A stretch of 64,000 nucleotides of DNA from Macrosoma leucophasiata (Eukaryota > Arthropoda > Insecta > Lepidoptera > Hedylidae). The notes beneath the pieces are model-generated. The model had not been told where the DNA came from. It saw nothing but the letters and a program-made list of their open reading frames with translations, and searched no databases. The stretch lies in NCBI GenBank assembly GCA_036365455.1, contig JAWQUS010000011.1, positions 9,031,001 through 9,095,000 on the forward strand. The letters are read 5' to 3'. Shown in pieces: positions 44,562-55,356 of the stretch. The position numbers were made by a program, and so were the translations under genes. Within the stretch, counting starts at the first letter, position 1, and each line of letters opens with the position of its first letter.

Positions 44562-46932
44562 CTCAGCGCTCGTTGGAGTAGATCTGCTCGCCACTGTGTA
44601 GGTGATGAGCCGGTGGTCGCTCTCAATCACGTTCTCGCGCACTCTCCACTCTGTTACCAGAGTGCCTCTTGATGTAAGGGGGGAGGTCAATGTTGGACGC
44701 TCCGTTCGCTGTGGAGAACGTCTCTGGCTGACCCTCTCTATTCTCCAAGCGAAGATTCCTAGCCAGGATAAAAGCCTCCATTGATTCTCTACGGTGCGTG
44801 ACGTCTGGCCCGTGTCCGGTGTACTGTCGCCGCTCACAGTACCACATTGGGGAGTGCGCGTTTGAGTCTACCCCGATCAGAACACGCTTCCCACGAAGGG
44901 CGTCCAATACTAGTTCGAGGTGGTGCTGATATCGACATCCATCTGATGTCGATATCATGATCATGATCGATGAGACCTCATCCGTGTCTGGGTTGAGGCC
45001 TTCGACGTTCCTGATGGCCACCAGCGGGCGCTTTCCCAGCGCGTCATTCGCCTTGAGTGACGCCGGTAGAGCCGCCTTCAGTTTTGCCATATCATCTGCC
45101 GTGCGAGTCTGCACCACCACGCCAGCCTTGCCTACCCTTCGCACGCTGTCAACCTGTATGTTAAGTGCTACGGTGGCGACGGAGGACTTCAACACCTTCT
45201 TGGTGTCGTCGGAGGTCTTGATGTCCGACCCCTCCACCGGATAGAGCGCTACCGCTGGTCCTTTTGAGCGCCCTGCGAGCTCCGCGTAGGTTGGTTTTGA
45301 TTGCTGGGTAGGGATGAGCGACTGGCTGGAACGTGCTGTTTCTACTTCAGCCTCTGCCCTAATAGCGCGGTGGCATTCTGCATTACGCGATTCGACGAGG
45401 GCCTGCGACTCCGTCTTGGCCTTCACCACTTCCCCCTTCTTTTCCTCAGCGATCAGGCCAAGTTGTGCTACTATTTCCAGCATTATCGCTACCTGGGCGT
45501 TTATGCCAGCCTGGTCCATTTTGTTTAGTTTCGAAGTCTGGCCTCCTGCGATGCCGGAGATCGCTCTGGCCGCCCTGTTCGCCCTTGTGATCAACTGCCG
45601 TGACGAAGCCTGGCTCAGGTCCACTTCACGGTCCGCGTCGGTGTCCGTAGCTTCCTCTCCCAAAGACGCCGCCGGAGTCCGGTACTCTGTGATGTCCGGT
45701 GTGGACAAGCCGCTTCGGCGATAGGGTCGCCATAACAGCTGCTACCGCCTGGTAAGCAGCCTGAGCCGCGATCTCCGCTGCGTCCGTGGTGGATCCTGGC
45801 GAGCTGTCTATGGTCCGCGGGGAGGGGGGAGTCCGGAGCAATGATCCTCGCGCCCTAAATGGGTTCGCCGGAGGCGGGTCGTCCGAATCACTCATGTTTT
45901 TTCTACTGTTATTTTCCTTGAAAGTGTGGGGCGTTCGTGTAATGACGCTACGCAACCCAACGCAGATACAAGTCGAATTTCGACGAGTGACCGAAAAAAA
46001 AATGTAAATTTTTTGCCCAAGAAGACAAAGTCCAATTTCGAGCAGCAAAAAGATACAAGTCTAAAATACAGATAAACAGGCACAACAGGCACAGTCAAGC
46101 ACAAATAGGCACAAAAATTTTAAAAATGTCAAAAATTGTTAAAGTTAAAATAGGCAATAAGCGGCTGCAAAAGGGCACCAAAAAGCACTAAAAGGCACTA
46201 ATAGGCACTACTGGCCTCTACTAGGCACTACACTGTCAAACACACCAAGTACAGGCTATGGCGTAAGGAGAACAAAAGTCAAACTGACACCCGTCAGGTG
46301 ACAGCTGTCAGTGACGTCAGAGACGTCACCCGCCGGCGCCACAGATAACTAACAGCAGTTATCTAACTACACACTATGGACAGTACAATAAAGTTCTAAA
46401 ATAAAGATCTTACAAATCTAACTAATCTAATCTACACTACTAAATATTGTCTATGGGCAGAAGCGTCGACTGTCAGTGACAGCTGTCAGAGACGTCACGC
46501 GCTGTCCTTCCACGCCACACTATGCTAAACTATTCTAACCTAAGAACATATCATGTTAAACTATTCTAACCTAAAATATAACACTACACACTAGAGAAAA
46601 ATATGGAAAAAGCAAATAAAGCACTGGAAAAGTCAATAGGAAAAAGTACTTAACGCTTCCAAGCAGGGAGTTACGGGACTCGACGCCCTATCCTGGGGCG
46701 GAGTCACCGATTTGCGGGAGCACGTGTGCCCAGCACTCACACTGTTCACAATATAGTAAATCCACAAATAAAACACTTTAAAACACAGTGTAAGTTAATA
46801 GTACAGAAGAAACAAATATGAGTATACTTATAACAAATTAAGAATAACTAGAAGCACTAGAAACTTAAATCGAAAAATTAATGGGCACCGAGTACTACGA
46901 GCACGTCCGCACCGCACGGAGGTCGGAGCCGA
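44562..46932 (-). mobile_element. R1 element, internally deleted 5' portion
   Basis: It begins at 46932 with TCGGCTCCGACC, directly after the 28S target copy at 46933-46946. It has an R1-type 5' UTR of about 1 kb rich in GGCAC/GTGCC phrases, ORF1, and a piece of the ORF2 endonuclease, and ends near 44562 against 28S sequence. Confidence 0.8.
44623..45895 (-). pseudogene. R1 ORF1 fused to an endonuclease remnant by deletion
   Basis: ORF1 starts with MSDSDDPPPANPFRARGSLL at 45895 and loses its frame near 45726, where a segment present in the chimeric copies is deleted. From 45708 a 361-residue frame resumes (STPDITEYRT...ADDMAKLKA), includes a coiled-coil-like charged stretch, and passes into KRPLVAIRNVEGLNPDTD. 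It then jumps directly into an R1 endonuclease C-terminal part (RVLIGVDSNAHSPMWYC). The endonuclease reading continues in another frame to SDHRLITYTV near 44600. So ORF1 C-terminal zinc knuckles and the first half of the endonuclease are deleted. Confidence 0.8.
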
Positions 46933-46946
46933 AGTAGATAGGGACA

Positions 46947-48447
46947 TAACCCACCATGCCTTCCCATGGCCCTTCCAACCTCCTGGTTATATGGGCCGAA
47001 TCGCGGGAGATGCGCGCACGAACCGCTCCTCGCTTTTGTCGCGCGCGCATGTGATCTTGACTCCCTACAAGTTCTTTACACTCAGTGTATAATGCGTCCC
47101 TATCGGTCACTCTCCCCATTCTGGGGCATGACGCCACACCAACGCCTTCGGCTCCTGCCTCCGGTCGTCCTGCGATGTGCAGATCTTCTTTTCTTCTTAA
47201 CTTCATTCATTCATTCTTCTTTCTTCTTGACATTGTGTTAAAATTCCAATTCCCGTCAAGTCCTCCGCCGGTTTTCCTTTTCTTCCCGTTCTAGTCTACT
47301 CCGTAATCGATGCCATCCGTGCGCGAAGTCCCGTAGCCGCCTAAAGTTCGCCTCCGAGCCCACAAGGTCGCGATAGTAAATCGGGCCCACTTCGAGTGGC
47401 CTCACGCCGTTCAGTAGGTCGTCCCTAAGCTCACTGTAGAGAGAACACTCCCACAGGACGTGGTGTACGTCCTCGTCCTCTGTGTTGCCACAGGGGCAGG
47501 ACCCCGCGTCGGAAAGCTTCATGCGGAAGAGTCTCCCTTTGAAGCAACCGTGGCCTGACAGTATCTGCGAGACTTGGTAGTCCGGCTCCACCCAAGTGGC
47601 CTTGAGTCTCGACGCCACCTCCGGGAAGAACCGATATAGCTCCCGCCCCTTGTCCGACGTGTCCCAACGCTTTTGCCAGGCGGCTGAAGCGGACTCAGAT
47701 GTGCTGAGTTTGACGCGCTGCAGCTCCTCCTTGGTAACCGCGGACTCGCGCGCCACGCCTAGTTCGCCGGCACGAGTTACCTCGAGGTCGGCCGGTAGGA
47801 CCCCGGCTAAGACCGATAGGGCGTCAGTGCTCGTCGACCGGTACGCCTTGGTCAGAAGGATCAAGGCGGGTCTCTGTGTGCGCAAGAGCGCACTCCGCAC
47901 AACGTGCAGGGACGCACGCTCATACCAACATGCCGCAGCATACGTCACCGTGGCGATGTAAGTGCCACGGTACAGGATCCGAAGAGCCCTGTACCGTATA
48001 CCCCACGAGCACGCCGAAACTCTCGACATTTTGCCGAAGCAATTTGCCGCCCGTTCCCCTATCGTTGACGCATGCTGCGAGAACGAAAGACTCGCATCGA
48101 TCACCACCCCCAGCACCGTGGTCGATCCCACGCTTCTGACAGAGTCCCCACCGAACCTGATGGTGGGAGGTCGCTGGAATTTGCCCCTTATTGTCATCGT
48201 TGATGACTTGGAAGGGGAAAACTCCAGTCTATTACGGACCCCCCACTCGCCGACAAGCTGCAAAGCAGACGAGGCAGACGCCTCAATACCCGCCCGGGAG
48301 TTAGACGCTATCAGAAGCGTATGTACATCGTCGGCGTACGCTACGATACTCACCCCCCCAGGGAGGGGCAATCGGAGCAAGTCGTCCATGAGCACGTTCC
48401 AAAGCGTTGGCCCCAACACCGATCCCTGCGGGCAACCCATCGTTGCA
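46947..48447 (-). mobile_element. R1 element, 5'-truncated, at the 28S R1 site
   Basis: It starts within the RT domain right after 28S CTATCTACTA at 48448 and runs to 46947, where the 14-bp R1 target copy TGTCCCTATCTACT follows and the next R1 begins. The 3' UTR occupies 46947-47255. Confidence 0.88.
47256..48447 (-). pseudogene. R1 ORF2, RT C-terminal half
   Basis: The R1-derived part of the 438-residue frame begins at GCPQGSVLGPTLWN (RT motif 4) and includes SIVAYADDVHTLL (catalytic YADD). The thumb and C-terminal region end with CPCGNTEDEDVHHVLWECS, the CCHC knuckle of R1 ORF2, and the stop at 47256. The first 40 or so codons of the open frame (48448-48572) are the R2 3' end and 28S read through by chance. 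Endonuclease and RT N-terminus are lost by 5' truncation. Confidence 0.88.
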
Positions 48448-48491
48448 TAGTAGATAGGGACAGTGGGAATCTCGTTAATCCATTCATGCGT

Positions 48492-48522
<31 letters not shown>
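48448..48522 (-). rRNA. 28S segment between the R2 and R1 sites
   Basis: 75 bp from TAGCCAAATGCCTCGTCATC to CCCTATCTACTA, the conserved 28S stretch between the two insertion sites. One difference from the usual sequence is visible (GTGACACGCATG versus GTGACGCGCATG in other copies here). Confidence 0.93.
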
Positions 48523-48765
48523 TTTCTGCCACACAGTGCCAACGTCTTAGTACGCAAGGTGTTAATCATCATGGATGAGCAGCCACACCTGAGGCTCCAC
48601 TGCCCATATCTCTTGTTTTACCGTGTAGTGTTGGACCAGTAGATGTTAAAATGACTCTAGATGTAACATGACAATAAAATTTGGAACCGCGTAAAATTAA
48701 AATAACAAAAAACGGTCGGTGTGAACGAGTCATTCGGGGCCTGGTCTCCACCCCTCACCACCGGA

Positions 48766-51700
48766 TTACGGTTCATCGGTCAGCTGACTCATCTGATTCG
48801 ACGTCATCTGGTTGAATCTCGTCCAGTTCATATGGGAACCTCTCAGCGCCCTTATCGGCACAACACTTAACGTGGCCTGACTCAGCCCCAGGATCTCTCT
48901 GAGATCCTTATAGGAGCCAGGACTCCAGACACCCCTCCACGAGACAGTGCACGAAGTGGCGCGAACGCACTCTTTGCCGGGTAGTCCTAGTCTGCCCGCA
49001 ATTCTCTCGACCAACTCCACGTGAGACCCGTATTTACTACGTTTCTCACGATGGAGCTCATCCAAAGGACGCTGGCCCGAGACGACCTGTGCATCCACAA
49101 TCACTCCGACACCATCCCGACTGGCGATGATGTCCGGTTTCCGCAGGCCGATGGTGGTCCTGATCTCGGGCTCCGTCTCGACAGTCCAACCCTTGTCCCT
49201 CATCGCTGTCGCAACAAGACGAACGATGCCGTTATGACGTTCAATGCGGCCGCCGTGCGTTCTGTGACACTGCTGTATGGTGTGGGCCGTTGTCTCCCTA
49301 ACCATGCAACCTGCACGGCAGTTCAACTCGAGCCCACGCCCATCGCGGCGACCCCTGCTCACACGAATACGAGAGGGTAGTGCGTTGATGTGAGTGTGCA
49401 CAAATTGCACATAGTCACGGCCGCTTACCTGATGGCTCAAGTCCTTAATCCACTTAGTGGTAGCGGGAACGCGGACGGATTCGCGTAACTCGAACCCATC
49501 CGCTGAGCCATACAGTCCTTCACGCCAAAACAGCTGCACAGATGGTATGTGCGAGACAGGGTTTTCCTTTGAGAATCTGCGGACCTGCTTACTAGCCCAT
49601 CTCAGCTTCGTCCGGATCTTTTTGGTCTTAGCGGCAGCCTTCGCCGCAGGCCATTGCGACGAACCTAGTGCCCCGTATCTCCGTACCATGAGATCGGGGA
49701 CACATGTCCGCAGTGCCGGTATCGCCAGACCTCCGTCCTTGGCCGAGGCGTGAAAGTACGCAGTTGGAATGTCCGCAGGGAGCCTGAGCCATTTCCGTAT
49801 CGCTTTCCGGATCTCGACGTCGAGTGTTCGTAGTCGGTCATCCGTGACGTTACCTAACACGAAACCGTGTAGGAACTTAGGGATGAGGTGCGTCCTTAAG
49901 ATCTCTAGCCTCTGCTGAGGTTTGAGAGGGGCCTTGGTGATATTTCTAAAGGCCTCCCGCACCGAACACTCTAACGTCACGCATCCAGTGGCACTGAAAT
50001 CCACCCCGAGATACCTCCACCGTTCCACGCAAGATACCTGCTTCACTAAACGACCACCAATCCGAAAAACACGATCGGTGGGGTAGTGATGCTTCTTGCG
50101 CTTCCCGTCCGGTACCATTGAGAGCACACAGCTCTTGGATGGACTCAGTTTTAGCCCCATTCTCGCGCTAGCCTCAGCAACACGGTCAATCGACTCCTGC
50201 ATTCCCACCCTCGAACTTGCGAACAGGACCAAGTCGTCGGCATAGGCGAGAGCAGACACACGCTCGTTCTCCAGGTAAAAACCGACGCTTGGTGGTAGGG
50301 AAGCAATTATCAGATCGAGCACGAGATTAAAGAGGATCGGCGATAAGGGGTCGCCTTGACGAACACCTCGACCCACCTTTACAGGAGCAGAGATCTCGCC
50401 CCGGGTGGTCAGCGTCGTAGACGCGCACCCATATAATCGGGCAAGGTAGTCGCAGAAGGCCATCAGGAGGCCTCGCGCCTTCAGCACATCGATCAGCGCC
50501 TTGTGAGACACCGAATCGAAGGCTTTGGCGAAATCGAGGACCGCCACGTGACACTCCCGCAACTTACTCCTGCTATCCCCCAGTACCGCATCCAGCACCG
50601 CGGTGTTTTCCATGGTGCCATCAGCACAGATGAACCCTCTCTGTCGTACATCTGGGGGGCAACAAGCCAACAGCCTCTTTGCCAAAATGGCGTGAAAGTG
50701 CCGGAGTGGTTCAGACGCGATTGTAATCGGTCTGTAGTCACCCGGACCCGCCGGCTCCGATTTCTTGGCTAGGAACACTGTTCGGCATTGTTGCAGTGAG
50801 TTAGGTATCGTACCTTCGGCCATCCATTCGTTGAACAGAGACGCAATCGCACAGTCCGGGACCTTCCTCCAGTCCGAAGGGCGAATGCCATCCGGTCCTG
50901 GTGCAGCCTTACAGTCAATACGGCAAGCCTTCACATCCTCTGCAGTGATAGGGGACCACAAATTGGTGCACTCCTGTGTGGCCACTTCGCTGCTGCTAGC
51001 ACGCTTTAAAGCGGCTAAATCTTTGGCTATTGGCCCACTTGCCTCGGAGACCCTCTCCATTAGCGGACGCCAGTAAGTCTCTAATTCGGCTAGCGAATGT
51101 TTTTGGTGGCCACACGAACCCTCTATCACTTCTGAGGCCGCATGACTGCGACTGTTACGGTACAGACCCTGCATTCTTGCATACTCCATTCTTCGTCTGG
51201 TATGGCTGTTGGTAGCGGTATCGTTCGAAACGGGCCGCTCGGTAGTTGTCCTCGTACGGTGGGTGAGACTTCTCCGCGCCGCACTCGCAAGGAGATTAGC
51301 GAGGGTCGGATCTCTACCCGACACATTCGTGGACATTACTATAGGTGGTTCCACGCTAGGCGGTTGTCCCTCGGTAGACTGACTTTCCGGCTGCGCTATC
51401 ACTTGTGGTGTCGAAGAGGCAGAGGGGAGGAGTGAAGATTCATGATCCTGGTCGAACTCCGCCATGTACTTCAGTACTAGATCTTTATATGCGGAGCTGC
51501 GCCTTTGGCCTTTCACCGCCTCGAGCGATCTGCCAAAATTCCCCAGTCGCTCCATCAGCTCCATATTCCCACAACTGCCTCTCTCTACCAACAATCGTGC
51601 TTCCGCGCGTGCCATCAGGACTATCTCCTCGGTGCGCCACCTGCGCTTCACCCCCTTAGGAGCGGCCTCCGTGTTGGCCTCAACGGGATGGGCGCGCCGC

Positions 51701-51885
51701 TTGTGCACACCCAGACCCTGTAAGTTCGCGAAGATTCTCCCGCAAACTGGGCAAGTCTCACCAGCGACAGTCTCTTCAGACAAGTCCGCCGCCCGACGAG
51801 CCGTAGTATCTTGAGCCCCGCTCACCGGCTCCGGTGGGAGACCAGTGGGGACCCTTTTTCTTTGGGAACTCATAGCGGTTTTCAA
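48766..51885 (-). CDS. R2 protein: zinc finger, Myb, RT, endonuclease
   Basis: The uninterrupted 1039-residue frame has all R2 domains. A CCHH zinc finger lies at residues 45-66 (CPVCGRIFANLQGLGVHKRR region), with a Myb-like segment from about 82 (KRRWRTEEIVLMARAEARLL). RT motifs run from about 325 (KAAPGPDGIRPSDW) through 385 (DYRPITIASEP), 449-457 (VLDFAKAFD), 505-516 (GRGVRQGDPLSP) and YADD at 548-551. A C-terminal CCHC motif (CRAGC...CHRTH, about 856-873) precedes the PD-(D/E)XK-like endonuclease core with PD at 917-918 and Asp931 (VIVDAQV). Expected action: nick the 28S target and reverse-transcribe R2 RNA there. The MKTAMSS start follows stops upstream. No damage was seen, so the copy could be active. 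R2 proteins are usually about 1000-1200 residues. Confidence 0.95.
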   Translation of the reverse strand: MKTAMSSQRKRVPTGLPPEPVSGAQDTTARRAADLSEETVAGETCPVCGRIFANLQGLGVHKRRAHPVEANTEAAPKGVKRRWRTEEIVLMARAEARLLVERGSCGNMELMERLGNFGRSLEAVKGQRRSSAYKDLVLKYMAEFDQDHESSLLPSASSTPQVIAQPESQSTEGQPPSVEPPIVMSTNVSGRDPTLANLLASAARRSLTHRTRTTTERPVSNDTATNSHTRRRMEYARMQGLYRNSRSHAASEVIEGSCGHQKHSLAELETYWRPLMERVSEASGPIAKDLAALKRASSSEVATQECTNLWSPITAEDVKACRIDCKAAPGPDGIRPSDWRKVPDCAIASLFNEWMAEGTIPNSLQQCRTVFLAKKSEPAGPGDYRPITIASEPLRHFHAILAKRLLACCPPDVRQRGFICADGTMENTAVLDAVLGDSRSKLRECHVAVLDFAKAFDSVSHKALIDVLKARGLLMAFCDYLARLYGCASTTLTTRGEISAPVKVGRGVRQGDPLSPILFNLVLDLIIASLPPSVGFYLENERVSALAYADDLVLFASSRVGMQESIDRVAEASARMGLKLSPSKSCVLSMVPDGKRKKHHYPTDRVFRIGGRLVKQVSCVERWRYLGVDFSATGCVTLECSVREAFRNITKAPLKPQQRLEILRTHLIPKFLHGFVLGNVTDDRLRTLDVEIRKAIRKWLRLPADIPTAYFHASAKDGGLAIPALRTCVPDLMVRRYGALGSSQWPAAKAAAKTKKIRTKLRWASKQVRRFSKENPVSHIPSVQLFWREGLYGSADGFELRESVRVPATTKWIKDLSHQVSGRDYVQFVHTHINALPSRIRVSRGRRDGRGLELNCRAGCMVRETTAHTIQQCHRTHGGRIERHNGIVRLVATAMRDKGWTVETEPEIRTTIGLRKPDIIASRDGVGVIVDAQVVSGQRPLDELHREKRSKYGSHVELVERIAGRLGLPGKECVRATSCTVSWRGVWSPGSYKDLREILGLSQATLSVVPIRALRGSHMNWTRFNQMTSNQMSQLTDEP

Positions 51886-52611
51886 GTATTGGGGGCATGA
51901 GGGGTGCTAGCCCCCGTGTCCCCATTCGCCCACAGTTATCACAAAAGCTCTACCCAACGGTAACTGCTAGACTTTGGAACACAAGGTCCCACATCAGAGC
52001 TCTACTATTCGAGGGCATTACCCCCCGGGCGTAGGCAATAGAAGCGCGCTCCCGGTCAAAGACCTAGAGAAGGGCTGTATGCGCCAGAAGGTGTATGTCC
52101 TCGTTATGAATCAAGACAGCCAGCGAGGAAATCAACCCGTATCGGTTTCACCAGGTCAACGTATTTTAGGCTGTCCCCCCCTCCTGTATTAGTTAATAGC
52201 AGCGGTGCCACGAGCAGGCTACAGGTATGAGTTGGGCGTCACTAGGTGCAGCTAGCTTACCCCATTACAGTGTCGGATGTGCATGATCCCAGTCCCGCGG
52301 TTAACCGACGCACCGCGAAACCGGCACAACATACCAACACTGGAGTAACTCACGCTTAATACCCGTTAGGGCGAGCCGCGGGTTCGGAAAGGACCGAAAG
52401 GATGCCCTGACCTACCGCGATGGAGACCCTAGCCTGAAGGGAAGATAGGATCGGCTCCATAAGCGTTATTGACTTCATCTCACCAGATGCATCGTTGAAA
52501 TGGTATCTCTCAAGTGTTCGTGTATTGAACGCACAAAAAGTAATGCAGGAGGTAGGCCGTGGTCGGAACAAGTGCCCGAACCCTGCCCCCAACCTGATAT
52601 CCACATCATGG
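51886..52611 (-). other. R2 5' UTR
   Basis: 726 bp between the 28S junction and the ORF. It contains the spacer-like motif TCAATACACGAAC near 52517 and C/G-rich segments that could fold. R2 elements of other insects carry an HDV-like self-cleaving ribozyme at this end; I could not confirm one by eye. Confidence 0.6.
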
Positions 52612-52687
<76 letters not shown>

Positions 52688-52726
52688 ACAGAAATCACAT
52701 TGCGTCAACACGCGCGAGGGCCATCG

Positions 52727-52760
<34 letters not shown>

Positions 52761-52775
52761 CTTGTCCGTGCCAGT
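52612..52775 (-). rRNA. 28S fragment upstream of the intact R2
   Basis: 164 bp of 28S ending in CTATGACTCTCTTAA at the R2 junction, nearly identical to 43404-43567. At 52775 it changes abruptly to spacer-type DNA, so most of the 28S gene is missing. Confidence 0.92.
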
Positions 52776-54299
52776 ATATTATATATAAGTGACATTCGGA
52801 GGCAACTTTCGCCACTCTTAAACCACACACTATATAATATATAATTATTTATTTATTTTAGTCCACTAAAATAGAAAAAAATTGGATAGTACCTATGTTT
52901 GTATGTTATAAGTATGCTAAATAATTATTTTCAAGTAAGTATTCACTCACATAAGTCACACACGAACAACGCTGACAAGGGAACACTGTTATAATTAAAA
53001 GACAAGTGTTGCCGGCCGGTTAATTGAGGAGTTTATTAAGGTGGTGGTAGGTGTATGTATAATAATATGTAGTATAGTGTGCCTGCCTATTATGAGTAAC
53101 AACGGCAGCTTGAGATGCTCACGATGGACGGGGTGGTCTGTCATCGACAGTGATGAAGAAAAAAATAAGCAGTAAGCAGTAAGAAGCGGTCGCGGTTCAT
53201 AATAATGTAATAGCGGGCATAAATAATGGCTGCCAACGGTCACGGCACGTCGGCGGGTCGGGAGGAAATTTTCAATGAAAACTATCGCCGGTTTAGGTGA
53301 AATTGAGCATTCGTGTATTGAGAATTCTTGAGAGCGTTCGTGTATTGAGGGCAAGTGGCGCGTTCGTGTATTGAAAAATCTACACTGACCAACTGACCAA
53401 ATATATCACATCGCAGGCAAAAATGAAGGCGGGAGGGGACGAAATAATAATGCGTGGCGGTCCACGGTACGTCGGCGGGTCGGGAGGAAATTTTCAATGA
53501 AAACTATCGCCGGTTTAGGTGAAATTGAGCGTTCGTGTATTGAGAATTTTTGAAAGCGTTCCTGTATTGAGGGCAAGTGGCGCGTTCGTGTATTGAAAAA
53601 TTCACACTGACCAACTGACCAAATATATCACATCGCAGGCCAAAAGGAAGGCGGGAGGGGACGAAATAATAATGCGTGGAGGTCCACGGCACGTCGGCGG
53701 GTCGGGTGGAAATTTTCAATGAAAACTATCGCCGGTTTAGGTGAAATTGAGCGTTCGTGTATTGAAAATTCTTGAGAGCGTTCGTGTATTGAGGGCAAGT
53801 GGCGCGTTCGTGTATTGATAAATCCACAGTGACCAACTGACCAAATATATCACATCGCACGCAACAAGGAAGGCGGTAGCGGACGTAAACGTGACAATGC
53901 GTTGATTCAAAATAAATATAAATGATAAATGATAAATGACCCGCTCGCATCCGCCAACGGCAACGGCAACGGCACGTCCGAGTACGGGAGAGGAAAGTTT
54001 GTGAGCGTTCGTGTACTGAAAAATATCGCACACATAAAGAAAATGGGTAATATGCTGCAAGTGTAATAAATAAATAAATAAATAAATAAGTGGTGAGTGG
54101 TGTTGAGTGTAAAGAGGTGTCGTTGAGCGTTCGTGTATTGTTGAAATTGATAATAATAATAACGTGATAATAATAACGTATAACATAAATAAATATATAT
54201 TATATAAATTTATATATATCAGTGTGTCATATACCTGCCGCCTTATATCCAATAGCAGCATTGATACTGACAAAACATATTTGAACTCGTCCACGGACG
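52776..54299 (-). other. rDNA intergenic spacer
   Basis: Non-coding sequence following the 28S 3' end on the minus strand. It contains a tandem array, AT-rich runs (AAATAAATAAATAAATAAAT near 54070, a TATATA stretch near 54200) and repeated CGTTCGTGTATTG motifs. Frames here are repeat artefacts. Confidence 0.8.
53235..53950. repeat. spacer subrepeats, 222-bp period
   Basis: Units start with ATCGCCGGTTTAGGTGAAAT at 53284, 53506 and 53728, with partial units on both sides. Each unit carries three copies of GCGTTCGTGTATTGA or a close variant, and a CACATCGCAGGC stretch. A degenerate continuation reaches about 54140. Confidence 0.93.
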
Positions 54300-54749
54300 A
54301 ATCACATGGCGTAGGGCTGAGTCTCAACAGATCGCAGCACGACGCTGCTCTACCGAGCACAACACCCCGCCAGGAATGTAAGTCGTCTACAGACTATTCC
54401 GAGCCCCGACATCGAACTGAGGTAATTTCGGACCTTCGACGCCGTGGTGCCCGTGTTAAAACCGATCGCACCGATCGTCGAGATCCAAATGGGCTTCGAC
54501 GTCGCACCTTACGAATAAAGCGCGACTAGTAAAGTCACATTGTTTAGAGCCTCCCGACTCTCGGGGCTCCACAGTGAGCATATCCTTGCCGGATTCGGCT
54601 AGGCTGGCTTCGGCCTTAGAGGCGTTCAGGCATAATCCCGCGGATGGTAGCTTCGCACCACCGGCCGCTCGGCCGAGTGCATGAACCAAATGTCCGAAAC
54701 TGCGGTTCCTCTCGTACTGAGCAGTATTACTATCGCAACGACAAGCCAT

Positions 54750-54805
<56 letters not shown>

Positions 54806-54846
54806 TTGATGGGTGAACAATCCAACGCTTGGCGAATTTTGCTTCG

Positions 54847-54884
<38 letters not shown>

Positions 54885-54996
54885 AACGTCGCTATGAACG
54901 CTTGGCCGCCACAAGCCAGTTATTCCTGTGGTAACTTTTCTGGCACCTCTTGCTAAAAACTCTTTATACTAAAGGATCGATACGAGGATACGATAT
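54300..54996 (-). rRNA. 28S rRNA 3' end
   Basis: The minus strand carries the 28S 3' domain: AGCAAGAGGTGCCAGAAAAG near 54950, GTTCACCCATCAAAAGGGAA, GGGTTTAGACCGTCGTGAGA, and the sarcin-ricin loop AGTACGAGAGGAACCGCAG near 54710, then the end near CTGTTGAGACTCAGCCCT about 54310. The gene 3' end is estimated from similarity to other eukaryotes. The upstream border at about 54997 is an inversion point. Confidence 0.9.
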
Positions 54997-55356
54997 CGAG
55001 GAACCGCAGTTTCGGACATTTGGTTCATGCACTCGGCCGAGCGGCCGGTGGTGCGAAGCTACCATCCGCGGGATTATGCCTGAACGCCTCTAAGGCCGAA
55101 GCCAGCCTAGCCGAATCCGGCAAGGATATGCTCACTGTGGAGCCCCGAGAGTCGGGAGGCTCTAAACAATGTGACTTTACTAGTCGCGCTTTATTCGTAA
55201 GGTGCGACGTCGAAGCCCATTTGGATCTCGACGATCGGTGCGATCGGTTTTAACACGTGCACGACGGCGTCGAAGGTCCGAAATTACCTCAGTTCGATGT
55301 CGGGGCTCGGAATAGTCTGTAGACGACTTACGTTCCTGGCGGGGTGTTGTGCTCGG
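54997..55356 (+). rRNA. 28S 3' end, inverted second copy
   Basis: Plus-strand copy of the 28S 3' end starting CGAGGAACCGCAGTTTCGGA and ending GTTGTGCTCGGT. It mirrors 54343-54710 with a few differences (for example near 55250), giving a palindrome with a spacer of about 285 bp. At TCGGT it switches into the R1-type 5' UTR. Confidence 0.9.

Larger units (their letters stand above)
48523..52611 (-). mobile_element. R2 retrotransposon, full-length
   Basis: The 4089-bp element lies exactly between 28S ...CTCTCTTAA (52612) and TAGCCAAATGCC (48522). It consists of a 726-bp 5' UTR, one uninterrupted ORF and a 243-bp 3' UTR ending in AAA. R2 is co-transcribed with 28S and inserts by target-primed reverse transcription at this site. 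Confidence 0.95.

Noticed and set aside
47962..48450. 162-residue plus-strand frame
   Set aside because: Antisense shadow of R1 ORF2.
48448..48572. N-terminal extension of the R1 RT frame
   Set aside because: Encoded by the R2 3' end and 28S, open by chance. R1 sequence begins only at 48447.
50503..50772. Plus-strand frames across the R2 ORF
   Set aside because: Shadows of the 1039-residue minus-strand R2 frame; they lack motifs of their own.
53284..53950. CRISPR array
   Set aside because: The 222-bp repeats are contiguous, lack unique spacers and lie next to a 28S 3' end: rDNA spacer subrepeats.
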